From the NCBI GenBank assembly GCA_965226045.1, contig CBDDBU010000026.1:62001-126000 (forward strand): a stretch of 64,000 nucleotides of DNA, given 5' to 3'. The DNA is from CBDDBU01 sp965226045. GTDB lineage: Bacteria; Pseudomonadota; Alphaproteobacteria; VGEJ01. Below, in pieces: positions 32,910-42,114 of the stretch. The notes beneath the pieces are model-generated. The model did no database searches, was not told the DNA's origin, and was given only the letters and a program-made list of their open reading frames with translations. The position numbers and the translations under genes are program-made. Each line of letters begins with the position of its first letter. Position 1 is the first letter of the stretch.

Positions 32910-34124
32910 CTATTCGCGATTGGCGGCAGCGAGGTCGTCGAGGGACAGCAGTGGGGGCGGGTCATCGTCCTCGCGCCCCGTCGTCGCGCCATCGGAAGCG
33001 CGCTCGCGCGACAGCCCGAGTACGGCTTGTCCCTCGGGCCGGGCGTCGGCGACCTGAACGTCTTCGATAGCCTCGCCACGTTTGACGACCTTGTCGGCCG
33101 AGATGAGGATCTCGCGAACGTCCTCGTTGGCGCGGGCAAAGTGTGCCTCGAGGTTACTGGTGCGCTTGCGCAAGCGGCCGACATCGCGAAGCAGGAGCTG
33201 GACCTCGCGCTGGATGACATGGGCTTGTTCCTGCATCCGCGCGTCCTTGAGGACGGCGCGAACGGTGTGCAGCGTCGCCATCAGCGTGGTCGGCGAGACG
33301 ATCCAGACCTTGGCGCGGTACGATTGCTCGAGAACGTCGAAGAAGTTGGTGTGGATTTCGGCATAGACCGCTTCGGAGGGCAGAAACATGAGCGCCGAGT
33401 CGGCGGTCTCGCCGGGCACGATGTAGCGATCGGCGATATCGCCGACGTGTTTGAGGAGGTCGGTGGCGAAGGCGCGCCGGGCCGCTTTTCGCGCGGGCTC
33501 GTCGATGGCGGCGCGCAGCGCTTGATAGCCTTCGAGCGGGAACTTCGCGTCGACGCCGATTGGCCCCGGCGGATTCGGTAGCAGGATCAGGCAGTCCACG
33601 CGTCTGCGGTTCGACAAAGTGAACTCGAACGCGTAGGCCGCCGGTGGCAGCGCGGCGATGACGAGGTCGTTCAGCTGGATTTGTCCGAACGCGCCCCGTG
33701 CCTGCTTGTTGGAGAGAATATCCTGCAGACTGACAACCTGGCTCGACAGCTCGGTGATGTTCTTTTGGGCTTGATCGATAACCGCGAGCCGAGTCTGCAG
33801 CGCGCCCATGCCTTCGGCCGTCTTGGCCGCCGATGCCTGGAGGCTCTGCCCCATACGGTTGGAGACAGCGTCGAGCCGTTCCTCGACAGTCTTGTTGAGT
33901 GCGGCCTGGCTCACCACCATGTTCTCGGAGAGGGCTTGGAGCCGCCCGCTGATCTCGCCCTGGGAGCGCGCGAGCGCCTCGGTGGCCTGAGCAAGCTGAG
34001 TCGTTTGCGCGGTCGCGGCGGCATCGGCGCGCCGTCCACGTCGCGCGATGAGCACGATGACCGCAAGCAGCACCGCGCCCAGCGCGGCGACGGCAATCGT
34101 GATGGTGAGAACTTGGCTGTCCAC
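32910..34124 (-). CDS. rmuC: DNA recombination protein RmuC homologue
   Basis: A 404-residue protein with one N-terminal membrane helix (ITIAVAALGAVLLAVIVLIA, residues 8-27), a long coiled coil (about 40-130), and the RmuC domain with RRVDCLILLPNPPGPIGVDAKFPLEGY and the conserved SPTTLMATL. The core DAKFPLE is typical of a restriction-nuclease-like fold. RmuC limits recombination at inverted repeats in E. coli; its mechanism is not settled. It starts with GTG 34124, where no better ATG exists. The C-terminal tail is acidic and variable. Confidence 0.9.
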   Translation of the reverse strand: MDSQVLTITIAVAALGAVLLAVIVLIARRGRRADAAATAQTTQLAQATEALARSQGEISGRLQALSENMVVSQAALNKTVEERLDAVSNRMGQSLQASAAKTAEGMGALQTRLAVIDQAQKNITELSSQVVSLQDILSNKQARGAFGQIQLNDLVIAALPPAAYAFEFTLSNRRRVDCLILLPNPPGPIGVDAKFPLEGYQALRAAIDEPARKAARRAFATDLLKHVGDIADRYIVPGETADSALMFLPSEAVYAEIHTNFFDVLEQSYRAKVWIVSPTTLMATLHTVRAVLKDARMQEQAHVIQREVQLLLRDVGRLRKRTSNLEAHFARANEDVREILISADKVVKRGEAIEDVQVADARPEGQAVLGLSRERASDGATTGREDDDPPPLLSLDDLAAANRE

Positions 34125-34261
34125 GGACGCTCAGGGAACGGGCTTCACGGTGAGCACCCCGCAGCCCGCCTTGACGGCGATGATCGCCATGACTACCTGT
34201 CTCCGGTATCGGCACGACCCACCGCCGTTCGCGGCGCGCGCGATGGTACTAGGCTCAACGA

Positions 34262-34783
34262 ATGGCGATACGTTCCATTATTACGGCCCCCGACTCCCGA
34301 CTCAAGGTCAAGTCGGCGGCGGTCGCGGAAATCGACGACCGGGTGCGCCAACTGATCGACGATATGTTCGAGACGATGTACGCGGCGCCCGGCATCGGTC
34401 TCTCGGCGATTCAGATCGGCGTGCCCGAACGCGTGGTCGTGATCGACGTCGCGCGCGAGGACGATCCCGTGGGCCCGCTCGCTCTCGTCAACCCCGAGAT
34501 CCTGTGGTCGGCCGAGGAAACGATGAGCTATGAGGAAGGCTGTCTGTCGCTACCCGATCAGTTCGCCGAGATCGATCGAGCAACCACCATCGAAGTCCGC
34601 TACCGCGACCGCCAGGGCGAGATACGGACCCAGAAGGTCGACGGCGTTCACGCCGCCTGCCTACAGCACGAGATCGACCATCTGTCGGGGAAGCTGTTCG
34701 TTGATCACCTGTCGTCGGTCAAGCGGAACATCATCCTGCGCAAGCTAGCCAAGGTGCGGAGGCTGGCCGAAGCGCCCGCCTGA
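34262..34783 (+). CDS. def: Peptide deformylase
   Basis: A 173-residue metalloenzyme that removes the formyl group from nascent proteins. All three motifs are present: GIGLSAIQIG (residues 44-53), EGCLSLP (92-98) and HEIDH (136-140), giving the Cys and two His metal ligands and the catalytic Glu. It is followed 6 bp later by fmt, the usual pair. ATG 34262 gives the standard length. Confidence 0.96.
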   Translation: MAIRSIITAPDSRLKVKSAAVAEIDDRVRQLIDDMFETMYAAPGIGLSAIQIGVPERVVVIDVAREDDPVGPLALVNPEILWSAEETMSYEEGCLSLPDQFAEIDRATTIEVRYRDRQGEIRTQKVDGVHAACLQHEIDHLSGKLFVDHLSSVKRNIILRKLAKVRRLAEAPA

Positions 34784-34789
34784 CGCGGC

Positions 34790-35731
34790 ATGTCTGGTTT
34801 GCCGCTTGCCTTCATGGGTTCGCCCGACTTCGCGGTGCCGACGTTGTCGGCGCTGCTCGAGAACGGGCACACGATTGTTCGCGTCTACACCCAGCCGCCT
34901 CGGCCAGCCGGCCGGGGCCAGCGCGCGCGCCGATCGGCGGTCCATGAGGCAGCGCTCGCGCGCGCCTTGCCGGTGGCGACGCCAGAACGTTTCGATGCCG
35001 CCGCGGTGCGCGAGTTCCGCGCACTCGAGATCGAGGCGGCGATCGTGGTGGCGTACGGGCTCATCTTGCCCGAGGCCGCACTCGCGGCGCCGACCCATGG
35101 CTGTATCAATCTCCATGCGTCGCTCCTGCCGCGCTGGCGCGGCGCGGCGCCGATCCAGCGCGCGATCCTGGCCGGCGACGAGGTCACAGGCGTGACGACG
35201 ATGCAAATGGACGCGAGCCTGGATACCGGTCCCACGTTCGGCCACCGAACGATACCCATTACGCCCGAAACCACATTCGGGAGTCTGCACGACCAACTGG
35301 CTCAACTCGCGAGCGAGCTGGCGGTGGAGACGCTGGCCCGGCTCGTCGGGGCGAGGTTGACCGGGGATGGATTGCGGCCGACGCCCCAGGATGAGTACGG
35401 AATGACCTACGCGGCGCGCATTGCGCCGGCCGACCGCCAGATCGATTGGACCTGGTCGGCCGGCGCCATCGAGCGCCAGGTTCGGGCATTCCATCCCTCG
35501 CCTGGCGCTTGGTTCTCGTTCGCGGGCGAGCGGATCAAGCTCTTGCGGGCTGACGTGCTTGATCACCCCTCCGGTCAGCCGGGAACGGTGCTCGACGACC
35601 AGCTGACCGTTGCTTGCGGCGTTGGCGCGATTCGCATGCGATGCCTGCAGCGGCCCGGCAAGCGCGCCCTCTCGTCGGAGGCGTTCCAGCGCGGTTTCGC
35701 GATGCCGGCCGCCGCGCGCCTCACGGTCTAA
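34790..35731 (+). CDS. fmt: Methionyl-tRNA formyltransferase
   Basis: A 313-residue enzyme that formylates initiator Met-tRNA using 10-formyl-THF, the product of the fhs gene at 2.8 kb. It has the N-terminal strand LPLAFMGSPDFAVPTLSALL and the catalytic block NLHASLLPRWRGAAPIQRAI with Asn and His, and an OB-type C-terminal domain begins about residue 205. The stop overlaps the truA start (TAATG), so def-fmt-truA is one operon. Confidence 0.96.
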   Translation: MSGLPLAFMGSPDFAVPTLSALLENGHTIVRVYTQPPRPAGRGQRARRSAVHEAALARALPVATPERFDAAAVREFRALEIEAAIVVAYGLILPEAALAAPTHGCINLHASLLPRWRGAAPIQRAILAGDEVTGVTTMQMDASLDTGPTFGHRTIPITPETTFGSLHDQLAQLASELAVETLARLVGARLTGDGLRPTPQDEYGMTYAARIAPADRQIDWTWSAGAIERQVRAFHPSPGAWFSFAGERIKLLRADVLDHPSGQPGTVLDDQLTVACGVGAIRMRCLQRPGKRALSSEAFQRGFAMPAAARLTV

Positions 35732-36468
35732 TGTCGCGCTACAGGTTGACCATCGAGTATGACGGCACGGCCTTCGTCGGCTGGCAGCGTCAAGCCAACG
35801 GACCCTCGATTCAGGACGCGATCGAAGACGCGATCGTGCGCCTGAGCGGCGAGCCGGCAACGCTCGCGGGCGCGGGCCGTACCGACGCCGGGGTTCATGC
35901 CCTGGGACAGGTCGCCCACCTCGACCTGAGGCGCAACCTGGAACCGGAGAAACTCATGCGCGGCATCAACTTTCACCTCCGTCCCCAGCCCATCGTGGTG
36001 CTGTCGGCCGAGTTGGCGGCGGCCGATTTCCACGCTCGTTTCTCGGCTACCGCCCGGCGCTACCTCTATCGCATTGTCAATCGCCCCGCGCCGCCGACTC
36101 TGGATCGCGGCCGCGCCTGGCACATGCCCACGCGCTTGAACGCACGAGCCATGCACCGAGCGGCGCAGGCCCTGATCGGACGGCACGACTTCACCACCTT
36201 CCGGGCCAAGGCCTGTCAGGCCGAATCGCCAGTCAAGACGCTCGACGAGCTGCGGGTCACCCGGCATGGCGATGAAATTCACATCGAGACGAGCGCGCGT
36301 TCCTTCCTCCATCGCCAGGTTCGTAACATGGTAGGCACCCTCAAGCTGGTCGGCGAGGGCAAATGGACGCAGGATGACGTCGCGTCCGCCCTCGCCGCCC
36401 GCGACCGCGCCGCTGGCGGCCCGACAGCCCCGCCCGACGGCCTCTATCTCGTCGAGGTGCGGTACTGA
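35731..36468 (+). CDS. truA: tRNA pseudouridine(38-40) synthase
   Basis: A 245-residue enzyme that modifies the anticodon stem-loop of many tRNAs. The catalytic Asp52 is in GAGRTDAGVHA. The C-terminal FLHRQVRNMVGTL is a second signature. ATG 35731 shares a base with the fmt stop; the frame is open further upstream but inside fmt, so that start was rejected. In many alphaproteobacteria dapE follows truA, and a damaged dapE indeed lies 1 kb downstream. Confidence 0.95.
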   Translation: MSRYRLTIEYDGTAFVGWQRQANGPSIQDAIEDAIVRLSGEPATLAGAGRTDAGVHALGQVAHLDLRRNLEPEKLMRGINFHLRPQPIVVLSAELAAADFHARFSATARRYLYRIVNRPAPPTLDRGRAWHMPTRLNARAMHRAAQALIGRHDFTTFRAKACQAESPVKTLDELRVTRHGDEIHIETSARSFLHRQVRNMVGTLKLVGEGKWTQDDVASALAARDRAAGGPTAPPDGLYLVEVRY

Positions 36469-36546
36469 CCGTGGCGGCCGCCCCCTGCGCCGCTGATGTC
36501 GACGAATTGGTCTGGGGCCGCCGCCTGGTCTTGACCCTCGTACAAT

Positions 36547-36795
36547 ATGTACGATATCGGGGGCGCGGCCCAGATCGGCGGCGCTGAGGCGACATGGGTG
36601 AGTGCCGGGCATCTCGCGGTTCTCGGTGCGGGCGATGCGGTCGGCTTGAGCGCGGCTGGCGACGCCGCCCGATTGCTCGTCATCGCCGGGCGGCCGCTGA
36701 ACGAGCCGGTCGAGCGCTATGGCCCCTTCGTCATGAACAACCGCGAGGAAATCGTCCAGGCAATTCACGACTATCAGAACAGCGCGTTCACGTAA
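36547..36795 (+). pseudogene. Pirin family protein, C-terminal remnant
   Basis: The frame encodes GGAAQIGGAEATWVSAGHLA and LLVIAGRPLNEPVERYGPFV then MNNREEIVQAIHDYQ, the C-terminal cupin and tail of pirins. The N-terminal cupin with the metal-binding His residues is missing, and a TGA lies five codons before the ATG. At 82 residues against about 290 in the family, it is a scrap. Its stop faces the next gene, 13 bp away. Confidence 0.7.
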
Positions 36796-36808
36796 GCGTC
36801 GGCGAGGC

Positions 36809-37393
36809 TCAAGCCACCGCCCGGGCCGCGACGTTGATGATCAGCCCGAGAAGGACGTCGATGGCGACGATCCCGGCGGCCACGTAGGCGCTGGTCATCA
36901 GCGCCGTGCGGGCGATGAACCACTGATAGAACAGAACCGCCGCCAGGGCCGCCAAATTCAACACCACGCCCAAACCGGTCTCGGCGCCCAGCGCCACCGC
37001 GATCGTGGCGGCCACCCCGAACAACGCCCACTGCACCACATTGGCCCAGTTGTAGGCGACGATGAAGCTCACGTACTGGCCGCTCACGTTGAGCAAACGG
37101 GCCAGCAGTATCATCAGCACCGGAAAGGCGACCCAGCCCACGACGTAGGCGCCGATATCGACCACCACCAGGCCCGGCCCGGGATCGGCCGGTGGCGCCC
37201 CCTCGACGACCGGCGCGGTTGGCCGGATCAGGCGGATGTAGATGTAGATCGGCGCGACGATGACGGCCGCGAAGAAAGACCGCCAGAACCCCTCGATGGT
37301 GAGCGAAAAAAAGCGCATGCCCGAGGGGTAGAGCCGCGCCAGGCGCCAAGCGCCATAGATCGAACTGTAGATCTCGGCGCGATCGGGGATCAT
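36809..37393 (-). CDS. Multi-pass membrane protein of unknown function
   Basis: A 194-residue protein with about five hydrophobic segments (for example FFAAVIVAPIYIYIRLI, FPVLMILLARLLNV, VVLNLAALAAVLFYQWFIA and VAAGIVAIDVLLGLIINVAA). The N-terminus MIPDRAEIYSSIYGAWRLAR is polar and cytoplasmic. I do not recognise a named family. Relatives I recall sit next to dapE in related bacteria. It overlaps the end of dapE by 4 bp, so it was co-expressed with it. No catalytic motif is visible. Confidence 0.7.
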   Translation of the reverse strand: MIPDRAEIYSSIYGAWRLARLYPSGMRFFSLTIEGFWRSFFAAVIVAPIYIYIRLIRPTAPVVEGAPPADPGPGLVVVDIGAYVVGWVAFPVLMILLARLLNVSGQYVSFIVAYNWANVVQWALFGVAATIAVALGAETGLGVVLNLAALAAVLFYQWFIARTALMTSAYVAAGIVAIDVLLGLIINVAARAVA

Positions 37394-38267
37394 GGCGCGA
37401 GAAACCTCTCGATCACCGCCGCGTAGATGTCGGTTAGGGTCGCGAGGTCGGCGAGGGCAACGTGTTCATCGACCTTGTGCATGGTCTGTCCGACCAGCCC
37501 AAACTCGACCACCGGGCAATAATCCTTGATGAACCGGGCATCCGATGTGCCGCCGGTAGTGCTGAGCGCGGGTCGCCGCCCCGTCGCCGCGGCGACGGCT
37601 TCGGCCACCGTCTCGCTGAACGTCCCAGGCGGGGTGATGAACGCTTCACCCGATACCGAGAGCGCGAGTTCGTAGTCCCCGCCCACGGTATCGCAGCGTT
37701 CGCGCAGCCATGCGCTCAAGTCGCGCGCGGTATGGCGATCGTTGAAGCGGATATTGAATGCCGCGCTGGCCTCGGCCGGAATCACGTTGGTGGCCCGATT
37801 GCCAACGTCGATCGTCGTCACCTCGAGGTGGGAGGGTTGAAAATGCTCGCTGCCGTCGTCGAGCGGGCGGCCGGTCAGCTCGGCCAACATCGCGAGCAAC
37901 CGGCTGATCGGATTGTCGGCCAGCTGAGGATAGGCGACGTGACCCTGGGTGCCCCTGACCGTCAGGCGGCCATTGAGGCTACCGCGCCGGCCTATCTTGA
38001 TCATGTCGCCGAGGCGTAGCGGGTTGGTGGGCTCGCCGACAAGGCATGCATCGATGACCTCACCCCGCTCGGCCATCCAGCCCAACACTTTCGCCGTGCC
38101 GTTGACGGCCGGTCCCTCCTCATCGCCTGTTATCAACAGACTGACGGAGCCGCGCGCAAGGCCGCCATGGGCGCCCAGGTGACGCTCCAGCGCCGCGACG
38201 AAACAAGCGATGGCCCCTTTCATATCCGCGGCGCCCCTGCCCCAGATCATGCCCTCGACGACCTGGA
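37390..38267 (-). pseudogene. dapE: Succinyl-diaminopimelate desuccinylase, N-terminus removed by an IS256-family element
   Basis: DapE makes LL-diaminopimelate for lysine and peptidoglycan. The surviving part runs from QVVEGMIWGRGAADMKG through TGDEEGPAVNGT, GEPTN and AFNIRFNDRH to the normal C-terminus. About 85 residues are missing, including the GHTDVVP-type segment with the first zinc His. The Asp, Glu-Glu and Glu ligands remain. The open frame continues into the IS antisense to the transposase (to 38526), so a fusion might be made but could not be a normal enzyme. If no other dapE exists, this would be lethal, so another copy or a different DAP route is likely. Confidence 0.88.
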
Positions 38268-38308
38268 GATGTCCCGGTCGATGTTGAAAAGTTGAGGTAG
38301 GTGTCGCT
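38268..38308 (+). repeat. Left terminal inverted repeat of the IS256-family element
   Basis: It begins gatgtccc at 38268, with tgttgaaaa at 38282 and gtgtcgct at its inner end. It pairs with 39680-39720 in inverted sense with about two thirds identity over the length. Confidence 0.75.
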
Positions 38309-38362
38309 CTCCTGGAGCCGTTAGGCTCCGGGTGCTGCAAACCCAAGAGGGAGAACGACACC

Positions 38363-39667
38363 ATGGGAAAGAATATCCGTAGTTCCAGTAGCCCGAAAGC
38401 CCTTGCCACCTCGTTTCCTATGCCGCCGCTGGCAGACGCGATGGACGCAGTCCGTCTCAGCGTGGATCGGTTCTGTCTCCTGGCCGGGGTCGAGGCCTTG
38501 GCCGAGATGATGGAGGAGGACGCCACGACCGTGTGCGGGGCCCGACATCGTCGCCATGGGAACCGTCGGGGTTATCGCTGGGGCCATACGCAGAGCGAGA
38601 TCGGCTACCACGGCGGCCGCGTGAAAGTGCAGCGGCCACGGGTTCGCGACCATGCTGGCAAGGAGGTGGGTTTGGAGAGCTGGCAGGTGCTGCGCGACGG
38701 CAACCTGTTGCTCGAGTGGGCGCTCAACCTGATGGTGCTGAACGTGTCGACCCGCAAGTACCACCGCGCGGTCCGTCTGCCCGAGGGCGACCTGGCGAAA
38801 GCGCGTGGCGACGGCACCTCGAAGTCGGCCGTTTCCCGGCGCTTTGTGGCGCTGTCGCGCAAGAAGATGAAGGCCTGGCTTGCCTCGGACCTCTCGGAGC
38901 TCGACCTGCTGGTCATCCAGATCGACGGTCTGCATGTCGGCGACCATGTCTTGGTGGCGGCGATCGGCGTCGATGGCAACGGCGACAAGCATGTCCTGGC
39001 CGTGGTCGAGGGGGCGACGGAGAACACGGAGAACACTGTCGTCGTCCAGGCCTTGCTCGACAATCTCCTCGCCAGGGGGCTCGATCCGACGCTGCCCCGG
39101 CTGTTCATCGTCGATGGCGCGAAGGCGCTCAGCAAAGCGATCCGCAACACCTTCGGTGTGGCCGCCGCCATCCAGCGCTGCCAGGTCCACAAGGGCCGTA
39201 ACATCATCGAGCGCCTGCCCCTGCATTTGCATGCGAGCGTCAAGAAGGCGCTCCGTCAGGCCTGGGACCAGGACGACGCAGACAAGGCCGAACGGCTGCT
39301 GCGCAACCTGGCCCGGCGTCTGGAGCATGAGGAACCGGGCGTCTCGGGCAGCATCCTGGAGGGGCTGGACGAGATACTCACCGTCATCCGCCTCGGCCTG
39401 CCGCACGAACTCCGGCGCTCGCTCGCCTGCACCAACATCGTCGAGAACGCGCTCGGCACGGTGCGCCAGGTCACCCGCAACGTCAAACGCTGGAGACACG
39501 CCGAGATGGCGCTCAGATGGACCGCCGCCGGCCTGCTGGAGGCCCAGAAAACCTTCCGTCGCCTCAAGGCCTATCGTCAGCTGCCCATCCTCCGAAATGC
39601 TCTCCAGGAACACTTGAGAAAGGCTCAGGCCGACAGTGCCATTGAAACCATCATGAAGGCAGCATAG
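38363..39667 (+). CDS. IS256-family (Mutator-type) transposase
   Basis: A 434-residue DDE transposase that looks intact. The N-terminal part holds the zinc-ribbon-like DNA-binding region (HRRHGNRRGYRWGHTQ). The catalytic domain has LLVIQIDGLHVGDHVL (first Asp), RLFIVDGAKALSKAI (second Asp), and TNIVENALGTVRQVTRNVKR (Glu). CQVHKGRNI is the conserved C/H motif between the last two. GGGAGAACGAC precedes ATG 38363. The element may still be mobile. The long antisense frame on the minus strand is a shadow. Confidence 0.93.
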   Translation: MGKNIRSSSSPKALATSFPMPPLADAMDAVRLSVDRFCLLAGVEALAEMMEEDATTVCGARHRRHGNRRGYRWGHTQSEIGYHGGRVKVQRPRVRDHAGKEVGLESWQVLRDGNLLLEWALNLMVLNVSTRKYHRAVRLPEGDLAKARGDGTSKSAVSRRFVALSRKKMKAWLASDLSELDLLVIQIDGLHVGDHVLVAAIGVDGNGDKHVLAVVEGATENTENTVVVQALLDNLLARGLDPTLPRLFIVDGAKALSKAIRNTFGVAAAIQRCQVHKGRNIIERLPLHLHASVKKALRQAWDQDDADKAERLLRNLARRLEHEEPGVSGSILEGLDEILTVIRLGLPHELRRSLACTNIVENALGTVRQVTRNVKRWRHAEMALRWTAAGLLEAQKTFRRLKAYRQLPILRNALQEHLRKAQADSAIETIMKAA

Positions 39668-39679
39668 CATCATCAACCA

Positions 39680-39720
39680 GCGACGCCTGCCCCACGAATT
39701 TCAACAGAGATAGGGACATC
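39680..39720 (-). repeat. Right terminal inverted repeat of the IS256-family element
   Basis: Read on the minus strand from 39720 it begins gatgtccc, then tgttgaaa. It supplies the stop codon for the truncated asmA gene. Confidence 0.75.
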
Positions 39721-41680
39721 GCCGATCGCTTGGCACCGGCCAGGCAAGGCCGGCAAGTTGCATAAGCCCGCCGGGATCGGCGGCGATTATCTCCATCGAC
39801 CCCGCGAACTTCGGCGCGGCGGCGAAGCCACTGGCGCTGCCGACCAGATTGAGCGCGGCGCCGGCCACATCCCCGATCCGAGCGTCAGTGATCGTGAGCA
39901 CCCCGCCCACAAGGCTCAAATCGAGGCTCAGACCCTTAACCGGGATGCGGTTGTATGTCAGTTTGCCCACTCGCAACGTGACGTTGGTGTCGATCGTTTC
40001 GAGCATGGCCAGCGACGACTCGGCGGGTGTCTGCGCTACGCCGGGTTCCGGTGTGTCACCGCCTTCGCCCACCAGCGATTCGGCGGGGAGATAGGCGTCG
40101 AGATTGAGGCGGTCGATGTCGAGGTCGACGCTGAAGGCGGTCCGCTGGCGAACGGCGTAGGCGATGCCGCCCGTTATTCGCGACGCGTCGAGCCGCAGAT
40201 CGACTCGATAGGCCTGCATCAGGTCGAGCGTAAGCCGCATGTTCGTGGTCAACCCGAACTTCCGCAGTCGGTCGGCCGGCACGGCATCGGGTTCCAGCTC
40301 TAGCCATGCGAGCAAGACGCGCAGATTATCCGACGCCGCCTCGAGTTGACCTTCGAAGCGGGGTTGCCCCTCGACGGTCGCCAGTGTCCCGCTCATGGTC
40401 ACGTCGGAGCCCCCTGGCAGCAGCGCCGCAATGCGCCCAAACTCCACGGTGCCGTCGATGATGGCGCCGGAGATCGTCGCTTGCCGAACCAGGGCGTCGT
40501 TGTAGGTCAGGGCCTCGACCTCGACATTAAAACTACCCGATAGGTCGCTCGGCAGCGCCAACGCCTCTGCCCCTCCCAAGGCGTCCGCCGGCTCGGACGG
40601 AGCGCTGGTCTCCGCCGCCTCGAGCGGCGGCCCGGCCGTATCTGACAGTGCCAGCCACTGATCCAAGTTGATCCGTTTGATGAGCAGCGCGAGATCGACT
40701 TGAACGCCCTCTGCGAATGCGGCGCTCACCGCCCCGGTCGCTCTGGATTCCCCCAGTGTCAGCGCGATTTCGTTGAGGGCGCCCTCCTCAGCGGTCACCT
40801 CGATCTTGGCATCTAGCGCGAGCGGCTGATCGAGCATGGCCGGCACCGCTGCGGGCGCGCCCAGGGCTTGCGCGATCCCTTCCGCGAGCTTGGCCATGCT
40901 CGGGGCGATGACCTGGAGCTTGCCAGACGCCGCAGGAGCGCCTGGGCCCACCCGAACCGCCGTGCCGCCAAAGCTCACGCGGCCCAAACTCTCGCCAACT
41001 CCCAGTCCCAGTTCGGCTTTGATCGGGATCGCGGACTGGGTAAGCGCACCCGCTGAGATATCGAAGCTTACTTGAACACCCTCCGCACTAAATGTCCCCA
41101 CCACCGCCAACAGCCCGTCGAGGGATTCGGCGGTGAGCTGAGCGTCAAGACTCTCTATGCTACGCGTCACGCCGCTTGCGTCGAGCAGTGTGACGGCACC
41201 GCCCTCGATCTCGAGCCGATCGAGGCGAAAGGGCGAGGCCTCGTCGACATCGCCCGTCCCCTCTCGCTCTCCAGCGGGCGCGGTCGAGTCACTAGAATCC
41301 AGCAGCCAATTCCCACGTCCATTAGGCATAATCTCGAGCGCCACAGTGGGCCCAATGAGGCGGACGAGATCAACCTCGATCTCGCCACCGAGGAGGGGCC
41401 AGAAGGCGATCTCGACCTCCAATGCCTCGATCCTCACCATGTCGGGGACGCGCGCGCCCTCGGCATTGCTGAGCCGCAAGCCGGCGACCGAAAGTGCTGG
41501 GCTTGGCAGTATCGTAAGGTCGAGGTCACCCTCGATCGCCAGCCGCCGACCGGTTTGAGCCTCGACCTCGGCCGTGATGTCGGACTTGTACTTATTCCAA
41601 TCGATCAGGCTGGGAACCACCAGCACCGCGACCACGAGCAAAACAACCAACGCGGCCAGAACAATCAGGATACGCCGCAT
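39701..41680 (-). pseudogene. AsmA family protein, C-terminus removed by the IS256-family element
   Basis: AsmA-like proteins are inner-membrane-anchored lipid-transport bridges in the periplasm. The N-terminal helix (ILIVLAALVVLLVVAVLVVP) and the following WNKYKSDITAEVEAQTGRRL are typical, and a long beta-rich repeat region with an Ala/Pro spacer follows. The last native residues are ...GLAWPVPSDR; RCPYLC and the stop come from the IS end. Related proteins are commonly longer, with a conserved C-terminal AsmA_2-type domain that would be missing here. The truncated 659-residue product may be made but is probably not functional. Confidence 0.8.
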
Positions 41681-41815
41681 TTCCTACACTAATCTTCATG
41701 GCGACGCCGCGACTGGCATCGCCGCCGATCCAGACATTTCATACGCGGCCCGTTTCGGCTAACCTAGCTCACCCTCCTGTTGGCAGAAAGGCGTTCTCGG
41801 CTACAACTGGCGCCC

Positions 41816-42007
41816 ATGGGCAAAGTCGTTAATCTCAACAAATATCGCGAGAAGAAGGAGCGCGATGGGCGCGCCACCGAGGCTCGCGCCAAGTCCGGCC
41901 GCACCAAGAAGGAACGAGCGGCGAGCAAGGCCGAGGCATTGCGCCACGATCAGACCCTCGACGGCAAACGGATCGAGGAGCCGGAGGGCCCGCCCGAGGA
42001 GGGCTAA
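41816..42007 (+). CDS. DUF4169 family small protein
   Basis: A 63-residue, very basic and charged protein starting MGKVVNLNKYREKKERDGRA. KSGRTKKERAASKAEALRHD and TLDGKR are the conserved blocks of DUF4169, a short family common in alphaproteobacteria. It is probably mostly helical. Function unknown. ATG 41816 is preferred over an in-frame GTG-type start at 41780. It diverges from the truncated asmA gene. Confidence 0.75.
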   Translation: MGKVVNLNKYREKKERDGRATEARAKSGRTKKERAASKAEALRHDQTLDGKRIEEPEGPPEEG

Positions 42008-42114
42008 CCGCACCACCACGCCAGCCGGCGGCGATGCGCGGCAGCCGTTCTTCTACTTTCCTGAGTCCCGTCAAGTCCCTATCATCGCGCCACCGCAACC
42101 GGGTAATCTGCGTC

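Larger units (their letters stand above)
38268..39720 (+). mobile_element. IS256-family insertion sequence
   Basis: The element is about 1.45 kb, bounded by imperfect inverted repeats. The left end reads GATGTCCC then TGTTGAAAAG and later GTGTCGCT; the right end, reverse-complemented, reads GATGTCCC, TGTTGAAATT and GCGTCGCT. The bases just outside (left ...gacctgga, right gccgatcg...) show no 8-9 bp target duplication. The left flank is dapE and the right flank is asmA, each cut. An IS-mediated deletion, or recombination between two copies, fits this. Confidence 0.88.

Noticed and set aside
38321..39676. A 451-codon minus-strand frame across the IS256-family transposase
   Set aside because: It is antisense to an intact transposase with recognisable DDE motifs and has no recognisable domain of its own.
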